A DNA stretch of 64,000 nucleotides, taken from the NCBI RefSeq assembly GCF_000244915.1, contig NZ_CM001442.1:5828001-5892000 (forward strand), written 5' to 3'. The notes below the pieces were generated by a model. That model was given only the letters and a program-made list of their open reading frames with translations, searched no databases and was not told the DNA's origin. Positions 43,713 to 53,419 of the stretch are shown piece by piece. This DNA is from Bradyrhizobium sp. WSM471 (GTDB lineage: Bacteria; Pseudomonadota; Alphaproteobacteria; Rhizobiales; Xanthobacteraceae). A program made the translations under genes and the position numbers. Positions within the stretch are counted from its first letter, which is position 1. Every line of letters starts with the position of its first letter.

Positions 43713-44681
43713 CTAATGCTCGTCCGCGGCAACGGCGCCCTGTTGCGCCTTGTGGATCGAGGACGGCACCACGCCGAAATATTTCCGGAACACCCGGCTG
43801 AAATGCGATGAGCTGGAGAAACCCCAGGAGAACGCGACGTCGGTGATGGTCTTGCCGGCGTGGGCCTCGAGCTCCTGGCGGCAATTCTGAAGACGCGCCT
43901 GCCAGATGTAGTCGCTCACCGTGGTGCCGCGCTCCGAGAACAGCATGTGCAGATAACGCTTCGAGCAGCCGAGCTCGCCGGAAATCTGGTCGATGCACAG
44001 ATCCGGATCGCGCAAATGCTCGCGGATGAAGAACTGCGCGCGCACATAGGTCGCTTCGGGCCCGACGCGATCGAGCATCGTGTCGGCCTCGCGCAGCGGC
44101 AGCAGCAAGAGGTCGATCAGCGAATCGGCGACGCCGACCGCACTGTTTGCCGACAGCTTGGCCGCCTCGTCGAACGTCGCATGCACGAAATCATGGGCGA
44201 TCCGCCCCGTCCCCGTCCGTGAGGTCAATTTGCAGGCGGGCATCCGCTGCGACGGGAATCCGCGGTCGCGCAGCAGCGCCTTCGGCACGATCACCACGTC
44301 GTGGCGCGTGAAAGCGGGGCTGATGATCGAATGCGGACAGGAGACGTCATAGGCGATGATGTCGCCCGGATTCAGCTCGATGTGGCGACCTTCCTGCTCG
44401 AAATAGGACACACCGTAAGTCTGGAAGTGGATCTTGATATACGGGTGTTCATTGGCCTTGGCGCGCGCCAGCGTGTGCGCGATGCGATGCTGGCTGACCT
44501 CGATCTGGCAAAGCTTCAGGCGCGAGACGCTGGTGTAGTCGATGCGGCCTTCGAGCGAAGACGCTTCCAGCGGATCGACGTCGAAATGTCCACACAGGCT
44601 GGTCAGCCCGTCGATCCAGCTTTGGATCTGACGTTTCGGCGTCATGCCCGTCGTCGAGAGCGTGTGAATTGTGTCGGACAT
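43713..44681 (-). CDS. AraC-family transcriptional regulator, divergent from xoxF
   Basis: 322 residues from ATG 44681 (GTG 44693 also possible). N-terminal AraC-binding-like domain (about 1-200; HTLARAKANEHPYIKIHFQT, GDIIAYDVSCPHSIISPAF) and a C-terminal double helix-turn-helix (ICIDQISGELGCSKRYLHMLF-like region, FSWGFSSSSHFSRVFRKYFG near the end). Divergent from xoxF with about 500 bases between, so it is a good candidate regulator of the xoxF operon. The effector could be an alcohol, aldehyde or aromatic methoxy compound; that is inference. Confidence 0.87.
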   Translation of the reverse strand: MSDTIHTLSTTGMTPKRQIQSWIDGLTSLCGHFDVDPLEASSLEGRIDYTSVSRLKLCQIEVSQHRIAHTLARAKANEHPYIKIHFQTYGVSYFEQEGRHIELNPGDIIAYDVSCPHSIISPAFTRHDVVIVPKALLRDRGFPSQRMPACKLTSRTGTGRIAHDFVHATFDEAAKLSANSAVGVADSLIDLLLLPLREADTMLDRVGPEATYVRAQFFIREHLRDPDLCIDQISGELGCSKRYLHMLFSERGTTVSDYIWQARLQNCRQELEAHAGKTITDVAFSWGFSSSSHFSRVFRKYFGVVPSSIHKAQQGAVAADEH

Positions 44682-45194
44682 TAATCCAGCCACTGGTTTG
44701 ATCCGGAGATTTGACGCGAATCGCGAGCCGCGCTGCCGGAGCCCTGAACCGTGATTGCGTGACGTTTACCTCGATTTTGAGCGATCTTCTAGAACGAGCG
44801 CCATCGTTCCATTGCCACCCTTGTAAGTTAATCCTCCGCCTTAGTTGCAGCGCCGTCAAGGGGAACCTGAGCGTTGATGGCGCTCCCAAAGCGCTGCGGA
44901 AGCAGCTGAATTCGCTACTGCAAAATCAAAAACTTCCTACCCGTGCGCTGTCAAGCAAACCAGCTTCTCTCTTGGGCAAGTTTCCCGATAGCGAAGTCGT
45001 TAGGGATTGTATCAGGAACAACAAGAACGGGCCGCTCCGCACGTGGACCCGTGGCTCTCATCAGGAGGAGGAAACACCACAGCATCGTTTCTGGTCCCAA
45101 TCGTGACCGCCCTGCACGAGCAGACGCCGGACGAAAAGCCCGGCGATTAAGCAATGCTTCGGAAACAATAAACGAGACCAATGGAGGAATGACT
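44682..45194. promoter_or_regulatory. Long divergent regulatory region upstream of xoxF
   Basis: About 510 bases with no convincing gene. An orphan strong Shine-Dalgarno-like run AGGAGGAGGAAA (45063-45074) has no start codon behind it, and a 16-codon GTG frame (45103-45150) follows; a leader peptide or processed leader RNA is possible. One TTCCCGA heptamer occurs at 44982, like those before the TonB receptor gene, but a single copy could be chance. Confidence 0.4.
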
Positions 45195-47000
45195 ATGCGC
45201 AAGGTACTACTCGCGGCCTATCTTGGCTCCGCGGCGGCTCTCGCCGTCGGCAGCGCGTCGGCCAACGATGAAGTGCTCAAGATGTCGCAGAACCCGAAAG
45301 ACTGGGTGATGCCGACGGGCGACTACGCCAACACCCGCTATTCCAAGCTGAACCAGATCAACGCACAAAACGTAGGCAAGCTCCAGGTCGCCTGGACCTT
45401 CTCGACCGGCGTGCTGCGCGGCCACGAAGGCGGCCCGCTGATCATCGGCAACATGATGTACGTCCACACGCCGTTCCCGAACAAGGTCTACGCTATTGAC
45501 CTTTCCAACGAGAACAAGATCGTCTGGAAGTACGAGCCGAAGCAGGATCCGAACGTCATCCCCGTGATGTGCTGCGACACGGTCAACCGCGGCTTGGCCT
45601 ATGGCGACGGCAAGATCTTCCTGCATCAGGCCGACACCACGCTCGTTGCGCTCGATGCCAAGAGCGGTCAGGTGGCATGGACCGCGAAGAACGGCGACGC
45701 CAGCAAGGGCGAGACCGGTACTTCGGCCCCCATGGTCGTCAAGGACAAGGTGCTGATCGGCATCTCCGGCGGCGAGTTCGGTGTTCAAGCCCATATGACC
45801 GCCTACGACATCAAGACGGGCAAGCTGGCTTGGCGCGGCTACTCCGAAGGGCCGGATGACCAAATCCTGGTCGACGCAGAGAAGACCACCGCGCTCGGCA
45901 AGCCTATCGGCAAGGACTCCAGCCTCAAGACCTGGCAAGGCGATCAGTGGAAGATCGGCGGCGGCGCCACCTGGGGCTGGATCTCGTACGATCCCGAGCT
46001 GAACCTCGTCTACTACGGGTCGGGCAATCCCTCGACCTGGAATCCGAAGCAGCGTCCCGGCGACAACAAATGGTCGATGACGATCTGGGCTCGCAACCCT
46101 GACACCGGCAAGGCCAAGTGGGTCTATCAGATGACGCCCCACGACGAGTGGGACTATGACGGCGTCAACGAGATGATCCTCTCGGACCAGTCGATCAACG
46201 GCCAGCCGCGCAAGCTGCTGACGCATTTCGATCGTAACGGCCTCGGCTATACGCTCGATCGCGCCACCGGCGAGCTTCTGGTCGCCGAAAAGTACGATCC
46301 GAAGGTGAACTGGACCTCCGGCGTCGACATGGACAAGAACTCGCCGACCTACGGCCGCCCGAAGGTGCTCGACTCAGCTTCGACCGACAAGGCGGGCGAG
46401 GACCACAACGTGAAGGGCATCTGCCCGGCCGCGCTCGGCACCAAGGACGAGCAGCCGGCAGCCTACTCGCCGGACACGCAGCTGTTCTACGTTCCGACCA
46501 ACCACGTCTGCATGGACTACGAGCCGTTCAAGGTGAGCTACACCGCGGGCCAGCCCTATGTGGGTGCGACGCTCTCGATGTATCCGCCGCAGGGTGAAAC
46601 CCACATGGGTAACTTCATCGCCTGGGACGGCAAGACCGGCAAGATCGTCTGGTCGAACAAGGAGCAGTTCTCGGTCTGGTCGGGCGCGCTCGCAACCGCG
46701 GGCAACGTGGTGTTCTACGGAACGCTCGAAGGCTACCTGAAGGCAGTCGACGCCAAGACCGGCAAGGAGCTCTACAAGTTCAAGACTCCCTCCGGCATCA
46801 TCGGCAACGTCACCACCTATGAGAACGGCGGCAAGCAGTATGTCGCAGTGCTCTCCGGCGTGGGCGGCTGGGCCGGCATCGGTCTGGCGGCAGGCCTGAC
46901 CGATCCGACCGCCGGCCTCGGCGCAGTCGGTGGCTACGCGGCGCTCAGCAACTACACGGCACTCGGCGGTACGCTGACCGTGTTCTCGCTGCCCAACTAG
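45195..47000 (+). CDS. xoxF: Lanthanide-dependent methanol dehydrogenase XoxF
   Basis: 601 residues, the standard XoxF length; ATG 45195 is chosen over ATG 45189 because GGAGGA sits at the right distance. Signal peptide ending GSASAND. Vicinal Cys126-Cys127 (VMCCDTV), Glu194 (SGGEFG), Asn278 (GSGNPS), catalytic Asp320 and lanthanide-ligand Asp322 in [10 protein letters not shown]. The C-terminal [12 protein letters not shown] region is typical of XoxF5-type enzymes. It oxidises methanol (and formaldehyde) in the periplasm with PQQ and Ln3+ and passes electrons to XoxG. Followed by xoxG, frmA and gfa. A block of this composition is known to me from Bradyrhizobium japonicum in connection with C1 units from vanillate (recalled). 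Confidence 0.95.
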   Translation: MRKVLLAAYLGSAAALAVGSASANDEVLKMSQNPKDWVMPTGDYANTRYSKLNQINAQNVGKLQVAWTFSTGVLRGHEGGPLIIGNMMYVHTPFPNKVYAIDLSNENKIVWKYEPKQDPNVIPVMCCDTVNRGLAYGDGKIFLHQADTTLVALDAKSGQVAWTAKNGDASKGETGTSAPMVVKDKVLIGISGGEFGVQAHMTAYDIKTGKLAWRGYSEGPDDQILVDAEKTTALGKPIGKDSSLKTWQGDQWKIGGGATWGWISYDPELNLVYYGSGNPSTWNPKQRPGDNKWSMTIWARNPDTGKAKWVYQMTPHDEWDYDGVNEMILSDQSINGQPRKLLTHFDRNGLGYTLDRATGELLVAEKYDPKVNWTSGVDMDKNSPTYGRPKVLDSASTDKAGEDHNVKGICPAALGTKDEQPAAYSPDTQLFYVPTNHVCMDYEPFKVSYTAGQPYVGATLSMYPPQGETHMGNFIAWDGKTGKIVWSNKEQFSVWSGALATAGNVVFYGTLEGYLKAVDAKTGKELYKFKTPSGIIGNVTTYENGGKQYVAVLSGVGGWAGIGLAAGLTDPTAGLGAVGGYAALSNYTALGGTLTVFSLPN

Positions 47001-47016
47001 GCCTCTCAGCATCACT

Positions 47017-47045
47017 CCGGCGCGTGGATCAACTCCACGCGCCGG
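47017..47045 (+). terminator. Intercistronic hairpin between xoxF and xoxG
   Basis: Perfect 12-bp stem CCGGCGCGTGGA / TCCACGCGCCGG with loop TCAAC, 16 bases after the xoxF stop, without a T-run. More likely an mRNA-stabilising or partial attenuation hairpin than a full terminator, because xoxG follows closely. Confidence 0.7.
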
Positions 47046-47079
47046 CTCGTCTCACCGAATGCCTTCCGAGGAAAATCTC

Positions 47080-47598
47080 TTGCGTAAAATCTGCTCTGCC
47101 ATTGCTGCGATGTTCTTGGTCGCGTCCGGGGGAATTGCCGTAGCGGACGGCTCAGGTGATCCGACCGCCGTCAAGCAGAACGAAACCGGCGAATGGTCCG
47201 ACAAGGAAGGCAACCCGACCTACAAGATCACTGACGGATCCGTCGACTGGTACACCTATTCCGGATACCGCCGCTATCACTCGGACTGCCATGTGTGTCA
47301 TGGCCCGGATGGCATGGGCTCGACCTACGCCCCGGCGCTGAAGGATTCGCTGAAGACGATGAGCTATGCCGATTTTCTCGGCGTCGTCGCCTCCGGCCGC
47401 AAGAACATCTCGACTGCCGCAGAGAACGTGATGCCGGCCTTCGGCGATAACCCGAACGTCGCCTGCTACATGGACGATCTCTACGTCTATCTGCGCGCCC
47501 GCTCCAACGAGGCCTGGGGCCGCACAAGACCTAGCAAGCACGAGGACAAGAACGACGCCTATACCAAGAACGAAGATTCGTGCATGGGCAAGAAGTGA
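47080..47598 (+). CDS. xoxG: Cytochrome c of the XoxF system (XoxG)
   Basis: 172 residues from a TTG at 47080 preceded by CGAGGAAAAT; an ATG at 47059 gives seven extra residues but no ribosome-binding site. Signal peptide ending GGIAVADG. Single haem motif [11 protein letters not shown] near residue 71, axial Met candidate in [11 protein letters not shown], and a charged C-terminal extension ([19 protein letters not shown]) with an added Cys. It is the natural electron acceptor of XoxF. Called cycB in rhizobial literature. Confidence 0.9.
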   Translation: MRKICSAIAAMFLVASGGIAVADGSGDPTAVKQNETGEWSDKEGNPTYKITDGSVDWYTYSGYRRYHSDCHVCHGPDGMGSTYAPALKDSLKTMSYADFLGVVASGRKNISTAAENVMPAFGDNPNVACYMDDLYVYLRARSNEAWGRTRPSKHEDKNDAYTKNEDSCMGKK

Positions 47599-47659
47599 AC
47601 GTGCGGAGCCCGACCAGGACCTGGTTCCTGGCGCCCTGCTGGAATTTGAGGAGTTTAAG

Positions 47660-48769
47660 ATGAAAACACGTGCCGCAGTCGCTTTCGAAGCCAAGAAGCC
47701 GCTCGAGATCGTCGAAGTCGATCTGGAAGGACCAAAGGTCGGCGAAGTCCTGGTCGAGATCAAGGCGACGGGCATCTGCCATACCGACGCCTACACGCTC
47801 GACGGCTTCGACAGCGAAGGAATTTTCCCGTCGATCCTGGGCCATGAGGGCGCGGGCATCATCCGCGAGATCGGCCCTGGCGTGACCTCGGTGAAGCCGG
47901 GCGACCATGTCATCCCGCTCTACACGCCGGAATGCCGGCAATGCAAAAGCTGCCTTAGCCGGAAGACCAATCTCTGCACCGCGATCCGCGCGACCCAGGG
48001 CAAAGGCGTAATGCCCGACGGTACCAGCCGTTTCTCCTACAAGGGCAAGCCGATCTACCACTACATGGGCTGCTCGACCTTCTCGAACTTCACCGTGCTG
48101 CCGGAGATCGCGGTCGCCAAGATCCGCGAGGACGCGCCGTTCGACAAGAGCTGCTACATCGGCTGCGGCGTCACCACCGGCGTCGGCGCCGTCGTCAACA
48201 CCGCCAAGGTCGAGCCGGGCTCGAACGTGGTCGTGTTCGGCCTCGGCGGCATCGGCCTGAACGTGATCCAGGGCGCCAAGATGGCTGGCGCGGACAAGAT
48301 CATCGGCGTCGACATCAACGACTCCAAGGAGGAATGGGGACGCCGGTTCGGCATGACCGATTTCGTCAATCCCAAGAAGATCACCGGCGACATCGTCCCG
48401 CATCTCGTGACCCTGACGGACGGAGGCGCCGACTACACCTTCGACTGCACCGGCAACACCACAGTGATGCGCCAGGCGCTGGAAGCCTGCCATCGCGGCT
48501 GGGGCACCTCGATCATCATCGGCGTTGCCGAATCGGGCAAGGAGATCGCGACCCGCCCGTTCCAGCTCGTCACCGGGCGAAACTGGCGCGGCACCGCCTT
48601 CGGCGGCGCGCGGGGCCGCACCGACGTGCCGAAGATTGTCGACTGGTACATGAACGGAAAGATCCAGATCGACCCGATGATTACCCACACGCTCAAGCTC
48701 GAAGACATCAACAAAGGCTTCGACCTGATGCATGAGGGCAAATCGATCCGTTCAGTCGTCGTGTTCTAG
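47660..48769 (+). CDS. frmA: S-(hydroxymethyl)glutathione dehydrogenase (class III alcohol dehydrogenase)
   Basis: 369 residues, ATG after TTGAGGAG. Oxidises S-hydroxymethylglutathione to S-formylglutathione with NAD+. Catalytic zinc ligands in [12 protein letters not shown] and LGHEGAGI, structural zinc cysteines in [17 protein letters not shown], and Rossmann motif [14 protein letters not shown] near 195. The name flhA or adhI is also used in rhizobia and Paracoccus. It clears formaldehyde from XoxF or from demethylation, with gfa just downstream and fghA elsewhere in the window. Confidence 0.95.
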   Translation: MKTRAAVAFEAKKPLEIVEVDLEGPKVGEVLVEIKATGICHTDAYTLDGFDSEGIFPSILGHEGAGIIREIGPGVTSVKPGDHVIPLYTPECRQCKSCLSRKTNLCTAIRATQGKGVMPDGTSRFSYKGKPIYHYMGCSTFSNFTVLPEIAVAKIREDAPFDKSCYIGCGVTTGVGAVVNTAKVEPGSNVVVFGLGGIGLNVIQGAKMAGADKIIGVDINDSKEEWGRRFGMTDFVNPKKITGDIVPHLVTLTDGGADYTFDCTGNTTVMRQALEACHRGWGTSIIIGVAESGKEIATRPFQLVTGRNWRGTAFGGARGRTDVPKIVDWYMNGKIQIDPMITHTLKLEDINKGFDLMHEGKSIRSVVVF

Positions 48770-48802
48770 CTCGAAAAGCGTCACCCCAAGGAGGATCGAC
48801 CC

Positions 48803-49366
48803 ATGACTGTTGCACTCCATCCCTCGATCGATAACGGCATCAAACAGGGCAGCGGCAGCTTCGCCGGCGGCACGCTCGCATGCAAATGCAGCGACCATCA
48901 GGTCAAGGTCGCCGTCAAGGGCGACGTCGCGCATAACCACGCCTGTGGCTGCACCAAGTGCTGGAAGCCGCAGGGCGCGAATTTCTCCGTCGTCGCCGTG
49001 GTACCCCGCCAGAACGTCACCGTGCTCGAGAACGGCGACAAGCTCCAGATCGTCGATCCATCGGCGGTGATCCAGCGCCACGCCTGCAAGGCCTGCGGCA
49101 CGCACATGTACGGCCGCATCGAGAACAAGGGTCACCCGTTCTACGGCCTCGACTTCATCCACCCCGAACTGTTCCAGGAGCAGGGTTCGCAGGCGCCGCA
49201 ATTCGCCGCCTTCGTCTCGTCGGTGATCGAATCGGGCGTGAAGCCGGAGCAGATGGGCGGAATACGGGCTCGGTTCAAGGAGCTTGGGCTTGAACCCTAT
49301 GACTGCCTGTCGCCGGCGCTGATGGACGCGATCGCGACCCACGTGGCGAAGGCCAAAGCTGCCTGA
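48803..49366 (+). CDS. gfa: S-(hydroxymethyl)glutathione synthase (Gfa)
   Basis: 187 residues with CCAAGGAGGA upstream. Promotes condensation of formaldehyde and glutathione. The zinc-binding GFA fold shows cysteines in [21 protein letters not shown] and [12 protein letters not shown]. Lies 33 bases after frmA in the same transcript. The last codons, AKAKAA, run into a 16-17 base imperfect tandem repeat. Confidence 0.93.
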   Translation: MTVALHPSIDNGIKQGSGSFAGGTLACKCSDHQVKVAVKGDVAHNHACGCTKCWKPQGANFSVVAVVPRQNVTVLENGDKLQIVDPSAVIQRHACKACGTHMYGRIENKGHPFYGLDFIHPELFQEQGSQAPQFAAFVSSVIESGVKPEQMGGIRARFKELGLEPYDCLSPALMDAIATHVAKAKAA

Positions 49367-50026
49367 GCAGAGGCCGCCTGAGTAAAGGGCCGCCTAGGCA
49401 AAAAGGCCGCCTGACGTTTGCCGCGCCCCGCCCGCTCGCTGGTTCCACCACACCCAGCGAGCGGACGGAGCCGGCCCGGGACAATCGCGGCGATGCCGCC
49501 GCTTCTCGGCTGCGCTTGTGTGGGGGCCGTCAGCTCCCTCAGTCCTGGTCTCTGAATGACTGCGCAGGGCTGTCGGCTTCCTGCTTGAAGTTCGCGGCGC
49601 CTGCGTTTCTCCCTCCCTCGACTGAGGCATCCTGCTTCGTCCGCACAGGTCTTCTGGCGGACGAAGCTTTTTTAGTGCGCCCATCTCGAGAGGCGCGCGG
49701 CGTGATGCGGCGCCCTGCTTTTGACAAACCTTCGTTGCAATCTTCTCCCATCGAGAACAGCTGACTCAAGAACACTTGGCTGTGAACGCCAGACCGAAGC
49801 GATCCTTGCTAAGATCGCAACGTGACGATGCCGCGCGAATTCAATAATCAAGAACACAACGGGAGGTATCGAACACATCCGGACATGAACATTGGCATTC
49901 CTGAGTTCTGCCGGGATCTGCCCGCGCGGGATAACCGCTGGAATGCGACGCCGCGCAGCGGACATTGCACCGACCGGCATTTGGAAAATCTGAAATCAAC
50001 AAGCTTATGAAGAGCGAGGGACGATC
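49367..50026. other. 660-base gap: tandem GGCCGCCT repeat and possible small RNA
   Basis: No convincing protein gene. Immediately after gfa there are three copies of GGCCGCCTga/ag at 49372, 49388 and 49405 (16-17 base period), then a CCGCTCGCTGG / CCAGCGAGCGG hairpin (49432-49464), then unassigned sequence ending at the strong terminator at 49634-49673. This order could be a long 3' untranslated region or a separate small RNA. The final 350 bases should hold the promoter of the molybdenum hydroxylase pair. Confidence 0.4.
49634..49673 (+). terminator. Strong Rho-independent terminator without an adjacent gene
   Basis: Perfect 11-bp stem GCTTCGTCCGC / GCGGACGAAGC followed by six T residues. 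It is 267 bases beyond the gfa stop, so it ends either a long xoxF-operon transcript or an unrecognised RNA. Confidence 0.85.
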
Positions 50027-50479
50027 ATGATCAAAGTGAAGATCAACGGCCAGGAACAGAGCTGGGACGGCGACCCGGATCTCCCGCTACTCTGGTTCCT
50101 GCGCGACGAGGCCGGGCTGACCGGCACCAAGTTCGGCTGCGGCCAGGCTCTGTGCGGCGCCTGCACCGTCATCGTCGACAAGGAAGCCGTGCGCGCCTGC
50201 ATCACGTCGATCAACGACGTCGCCGGCCGCGAGGTTACGACGATCGAGGGACTGCATCCGAACGGTGATCACCCGGTGCAGAAGGCCTGGCGCCAAGTCA
50301 ACGTTCCCCAATGCGGCTTCTGCCAGGCGGGCCAGATCATGCAGGCGGCTGCGCTGCTGATGGACAACCCAAAGCCGTCGCACGACCAGATCCGCGAGGC
50401 GATGTCCGGCAACATCTGCCGCTGCGGCTGCTACCAGCGCATCGAGAATGCGGTCCATCTCGCATCGACGGGAGTGTGA
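50027..50479 (+). CDS. 2Fe-2S subunit of a xanthine-oxidase-family molybdenum hydroxylase (IorA-like)
   Basis: 150 residues. Plant-type ferredoxin motif [13 protein letters not shown] near 37-49 and second cluster CGFCQAGQI and [11 protein letters not shown], together the two [2Fe-2S] sites of small subunits such as isoquinoline oxidoreductase alpha. The stop overlaps or abuts the large subunit gene (ATG 50481). It has no signal of its own and would be exported with the Tat-tagged partner. Confidence 0.9.
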   Translation: MIKVKINGQEQSWDGDPDLPLLWFLRDEAGLTGTKFGCGQALCGACTVIVDKEAVRACITSINDVAGREVTTIEGLHPNGDHPVQKAWRQVNVPQCGFCQAGQIMQAAALLMDNPKPSHDQIREAMSGNICRCGCYQRIENAVHLASTGV

Positions 50480-50480
50480 C

Positions 50481-52793
50481 ATGAATTTCATCGACAACCC
50501 GAAGAAGCTTCGTGGCTTCGAGAAGAACATCAGAGTCGAGAAGGTTTCGCGCCGCAGCATCCTGAAGGGGCTCGGCATCACAGGCGGATTCGTGCTCGCG
50601 GCGCCCGTGATGTCGCGCCAGGCGTTCGCCTACGAGACCGGCGCCGGCAAGATGCCGCACGGCGTCGTGGTCGATCCGCGCGTGTTCGTCGCGGTCGCGC
50701 CCGACGGCACCGTCACCATCCTCGCCCACCGCGCCGAGATGGGCACGGGCGTGCGCACCAGCCTGCCGCTGATCGTGGCCGAGGAGATGGAAGCCGACTG
50801 GTCCAGGGTCAAGGTGGAGCAGGCCCACGGCGACGAGGTCAAGTTCGGCAACCAGGACACCGATGGCTCGCGCAGCACGCGGCACTATTTGATGCCGATG
50901 CGACAGATCGGTGCCTCCGCCCGCACCATGCTGGAGCAAGCCGCCGCGAAACGCTGGGGCGTGCCGGCCACCGAGGTCAAGGCCGTCAATCACGAGGTCG
51001 TCCACAGCGCGACGAGCCGCAAGCTCGGCTTCGGCGAGCTCGCAGCCGACGCCGCCAAGGAATCGGTGCCGAGCATCGAAGGGCTCAAGCTGAAGGATCC
51101 CCAGGACTTCCGCTATCTCGGCAAGGGCCAGATCGGCATCGTCGATCTCCATGACATCACCACCGGCAAGGCGCGTTACGGCGCCGACGTGCGGCTGCCT
51201 GGCATGAAGTATGCCGTGATCGCGCGCCCGCCAGTGACCGGCGGCAAGCTGGTCAAGTTTGATCCGGACGCCGCGTTGAAGGTCCCCGGCGTCGAGAAGG
51301 TGATGCAGGTGCGCGGCTGGCCGTGGCCGTCGAAATTCCAGCCGCTCGGCGGCGTTGCCGTGATCGCCCGCAACACCGGCGCGGCGATCAAGGGCCGCGA
51401 CGCGCTGAAGCTGACCTGGGACGACGGCGCCAACGGCAAATATGACTCCGTCGCCTACCGCAAGGAGCTTGAGGAGGCCTCGCGCAAGCCGGGCCTTGTG
51501 GTGCGCCAGGAAGGCGATGCCGAGGCTGCTCTGAAGGGCGCCGACAAGGTCGTCGTCGGCGAATATTATCTGCCGCACCTTGCCCATGTCAGCATGGAGC
51601 CGCCGGTGGCGGTCGCTGACGTCAAGGGTGACAAGGCGGAGATCTGGGCGCCGGTGCAGAGCCCGGGTGGTACGCGCGAGGACGTCGCAAAGACGCTCGG
51701 CATTCCCGAGGGCAATGTCACGGTCAACGTCACGCTGCTCGGCGGCGGTTTCGGGCGCAAGTCGAAATGCGACTTTGCGCTCGAGGCCGCGCTGCTGTCG
51801 AAGGAGCTCGGCGTGCCCGTCAAGGTGCAGTGGACGCGCGAGGACGACGTTCGCCACGATTTCCTGCACACGGTCTCCGTGGAGCGGATCGAGGCGGGCC
51901 TCGACAAGAACGGAAAGGTGATCGCCTGGCGCCATCGCAGCGTGGCCCCGAGCATCGGCTCAACGTTTGCGGCGGGTGCAAAGCACCAGGCGCCTTTCGA
52001 GCTCGGCATGGGCCTCGTGGACATGCCGTTCGAGATCGCCAACATCTCCTGCGAGAACCCCGAGGCTGCGGCGTTCACCCGCATCGGCTGGTTCCGCTCG
52101 GTCTCGAACATCCCGCGCGCCTTCGCGGTCCAGTCGATGGTGGGCGAGATCGCCCATGCGACCGGCCGCGACCAGAAGGAGACGCTGCTGGCGCTGATCG
52201 GCAGCCCGCGCATCGTCAAGCCTGCTGTGAAGGACATGTGGAACTACGGCGAGCCCCTGGACAGCTATCCGATCGACACCGCGCGCCTGCGCAAGGTGGT
52301 CGAACTGGTCGCCGAGAAGGGCGAATGGGGCCGTCAGGTGCCGAAGGGCCATGGCCTCGGCATCGCCGTGCACCGCAGCTTCGTCAGCTATATCGCGACC
52401 ATCGTCGAGGTGGCCGTCGACGACAAGGGCAAGCTGACGGTGCCGCGTGTGGACACCGCCATCGACTGCGGCACCTATGTCAACCCCGAGCGCATCGCCT
52501 CGCAGATCGAGGGCGCGGCGATCATGGGGCTCAGTCTCGCCAAATACGGCGAGATCACCTTCAAGGACGGCAAGGTGCAGCAGAAGAACTTCGACGACTT
52601 CCAGGTTCTCAGGATCGACGAATCCCCTGCGGTGACCAACGTCTACATCGTGCTGCCCGGACCCGACACGCCACCGAGCGGCGTGGGCGAGCCCGGCGTC
52701 CCGCCATTCGCGCCGGCGCTGATGAACGCCATCTTCGCCGCGACCGGAAAACGCATCCGCAGCCTTCCGCTCGGCAAGCAATTGGAAGCGTAA
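50481..52793 (+). CDS. Molybdenum-cofactor subunit, xanthine-oxidase family (IorB-like), Tat-exported
   Basis: 770 residues from ATG 50481. Twin-arginine signal RRSILKGLGITGGFVLAAPV in the first 50 residues, then the molybdopterin domain with LLGGGFGRKSKCDFALEAA near 420 and GVGEPGVPPFAPALMNAIFA near 735 (active-site Glu region). Such enzymes oxidise aldehydes or N-heterocycles in the periplasm and pass electrons to cytochromes. Next to formaldehyde-handling genes, an aldehyde role is plausible, but the substrate cannot be told from sequence. No third, FAD-binding subunit is present, as expected for the IorAB type. Confidence 0.88.
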   Translation: MNFIDNPKKLRGFEKNIRVEKVSRRSILKGLGITGGFVLAAPVMSRQAFAYETGAGKMPHGVVVDPRVFVAVAPDGTVTILAHRAEMGTGVRTSLPLIVAEEMEADWSRVKVEQAHGDEVKFGNQDTDGSRSTRHYLMPMRQIGASARTMLEQAAAKRWGVPATEVKAVNHEVVHSATSRKLGFGELAADAAKESVPSIEGLKLKDPQDFRYLGKGQIGIVDLHDITTGKARYGADVRLPGMKYAVIARPPVTGGKLVKFDPDAALKVPGVEKVMQVRGWPWPSKFQPLGGVAVIARNTGAAIKGRDALKLTWDDGANGKYDSVAYRKELEEASRKPGLVVRQEGDAEAALKGADKVVVGEYYLPHLAHVSMEPPVAVADVKGDKAEIWAPVQSPGGTREDVAKTLGIPEGNVTVNVTLLGGGFGRKSKCDFALEAALLSKELGVPVKVQWTREDDVRHDFLHTVSVERIEAGLDKNGKVIAWRHRSVAPSIGSTFAAGAKHQAPFELGMGLVDMPFEIANISCENPEAAAFTRIGWFRSVSNIPRAFAVQSMVGEIAHATGRDQKETLLALIGSPRIVKPAVKDMWNYGEPLDSYPIDTARLRKVVELVAEKGEWGRQVPKGHGLGIAVHRSFVSYIATIVEVAVDDKGKLTVPRVDTAIDCGTYVNPERIASQIEGAAIMGLSLAKYGEITFKDGKVQQKNFDDFQVLRIDESPAVTNVYIVLPGPDTPPSGVGEPGVPPFAPALMNAIFAATGKRIRSLPLGKQLEA

Positions 52794-52850
52794 AGGCGGG
52801 AACACAAGGCGGCCTCGCGCCGTTTGCATCGATCTGACAGGAGCAGATCG

Positions 52851-53111
52851 ATGACCCATATCTCAAAGGCGCTCGCAGTCCCGTTGCTGTCGAGCGCCTT
52901 TCTTTTGACGGCCACTGGCGCATACGCCCAGAGCAACACCACGCCGCCGACCACGGCGACGCGCCCCAGCACGCCGGACCAGAACTCTCTGCCCAACGCC
53001 AATGCCACGCCGCCCTCGACCACCCAGACCACCGGACAGCACAATCCAGATCCCAAGGTTCGCGAGATGAACCAGAAGGAAAAGGATAAGGTCGAGCGCG
53101 AGGGGAAGTAA
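52851..53111 (+). CDS. Small exported low-complexity protein
   Basis: 86 residues from ATG 52851 (GACAGGAGCAG upstream). Signal peptide ending TGAYAQSN, then Pro/Thr/Asn-rich sequence (TTPPTTATRPSTPDQNSLPN) and a charged end (KVREMNQKEKDKVEREGK). Probably intrinsically disordered in the periplasm. No homology recognised. Confidence 0.6.
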   Translation: MTHISKALAVPLLSSAFLLTATGAYAQSNTTPPTTATRPSTPDQNSLPNANATPPSTTQTTGQHNPDPKVREMNQKEKDKVEREGK

Positions 53112-53181
53112 CGATCTGGCGCATCGGCGTTTTGACGCCGTGATTATCGGCTCTAGTTCTTCGCCGAAGCGCATCGATGTG

Positions 53182-53334
53182 CCCTCTCGCCTTGCGGGAG
53201 AGGGCAGCGACGCCGGTTGCCACGATCACGCTTGGGTGAGGGGTATGCCTGCGCGAGTCTCGCACATTGTGATGTGCGGATAGAACCCCTCATCCGGCGC
53301 TTCGCGCCACCTTCTCCCGCAAGGGGGGAAGGGA
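53182..53334. repeat. Interspersed palindromic repeat (CCTCTCCCC family), copy 3
   Basis: CCCTCTCGCCTTGCGGGAGAGG at the left and CTTCTCCCGCAAGGGGGGAAG at the right, with GGGTGAGGGG and CCCCTCATCC inside. Same family as the copies at 13.7, 28.7 and 56.7 kb. Together with the next terminator it fills the 308-base gap between genes. Confidence 0.75.
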
Positions 53335-53347
53335 AGCCGCCGACGCA

Positions 53348-53379
53348 AAATGCGGCGGACGTTGCCGTCCGCCGCATTT
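53348..53379 (-). terminator. Hairpin terminator of the third PQQ dehydrogenase operon
   Basis: Perfect 14-bp stem AAATGCGGCGGACG / CGTCCGCCGCATTT with a 4-base loop, 41 bases beyond the minus-strand stop at 53420. On that strand the stem ends in TTT. Confidence 0.8.
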
Positions 53380-53419
53380 GCCCCCTGACACTCCGCTTCT
53401 TTCGATCCGCCAGCGGAGC

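Noticed and set aside
49822..50010. 62-codon frame upstream of the molybdenum hydroxylase genes
   Set aside because: No ribosome-binding site or protein-like pattern; more likely promoter region.
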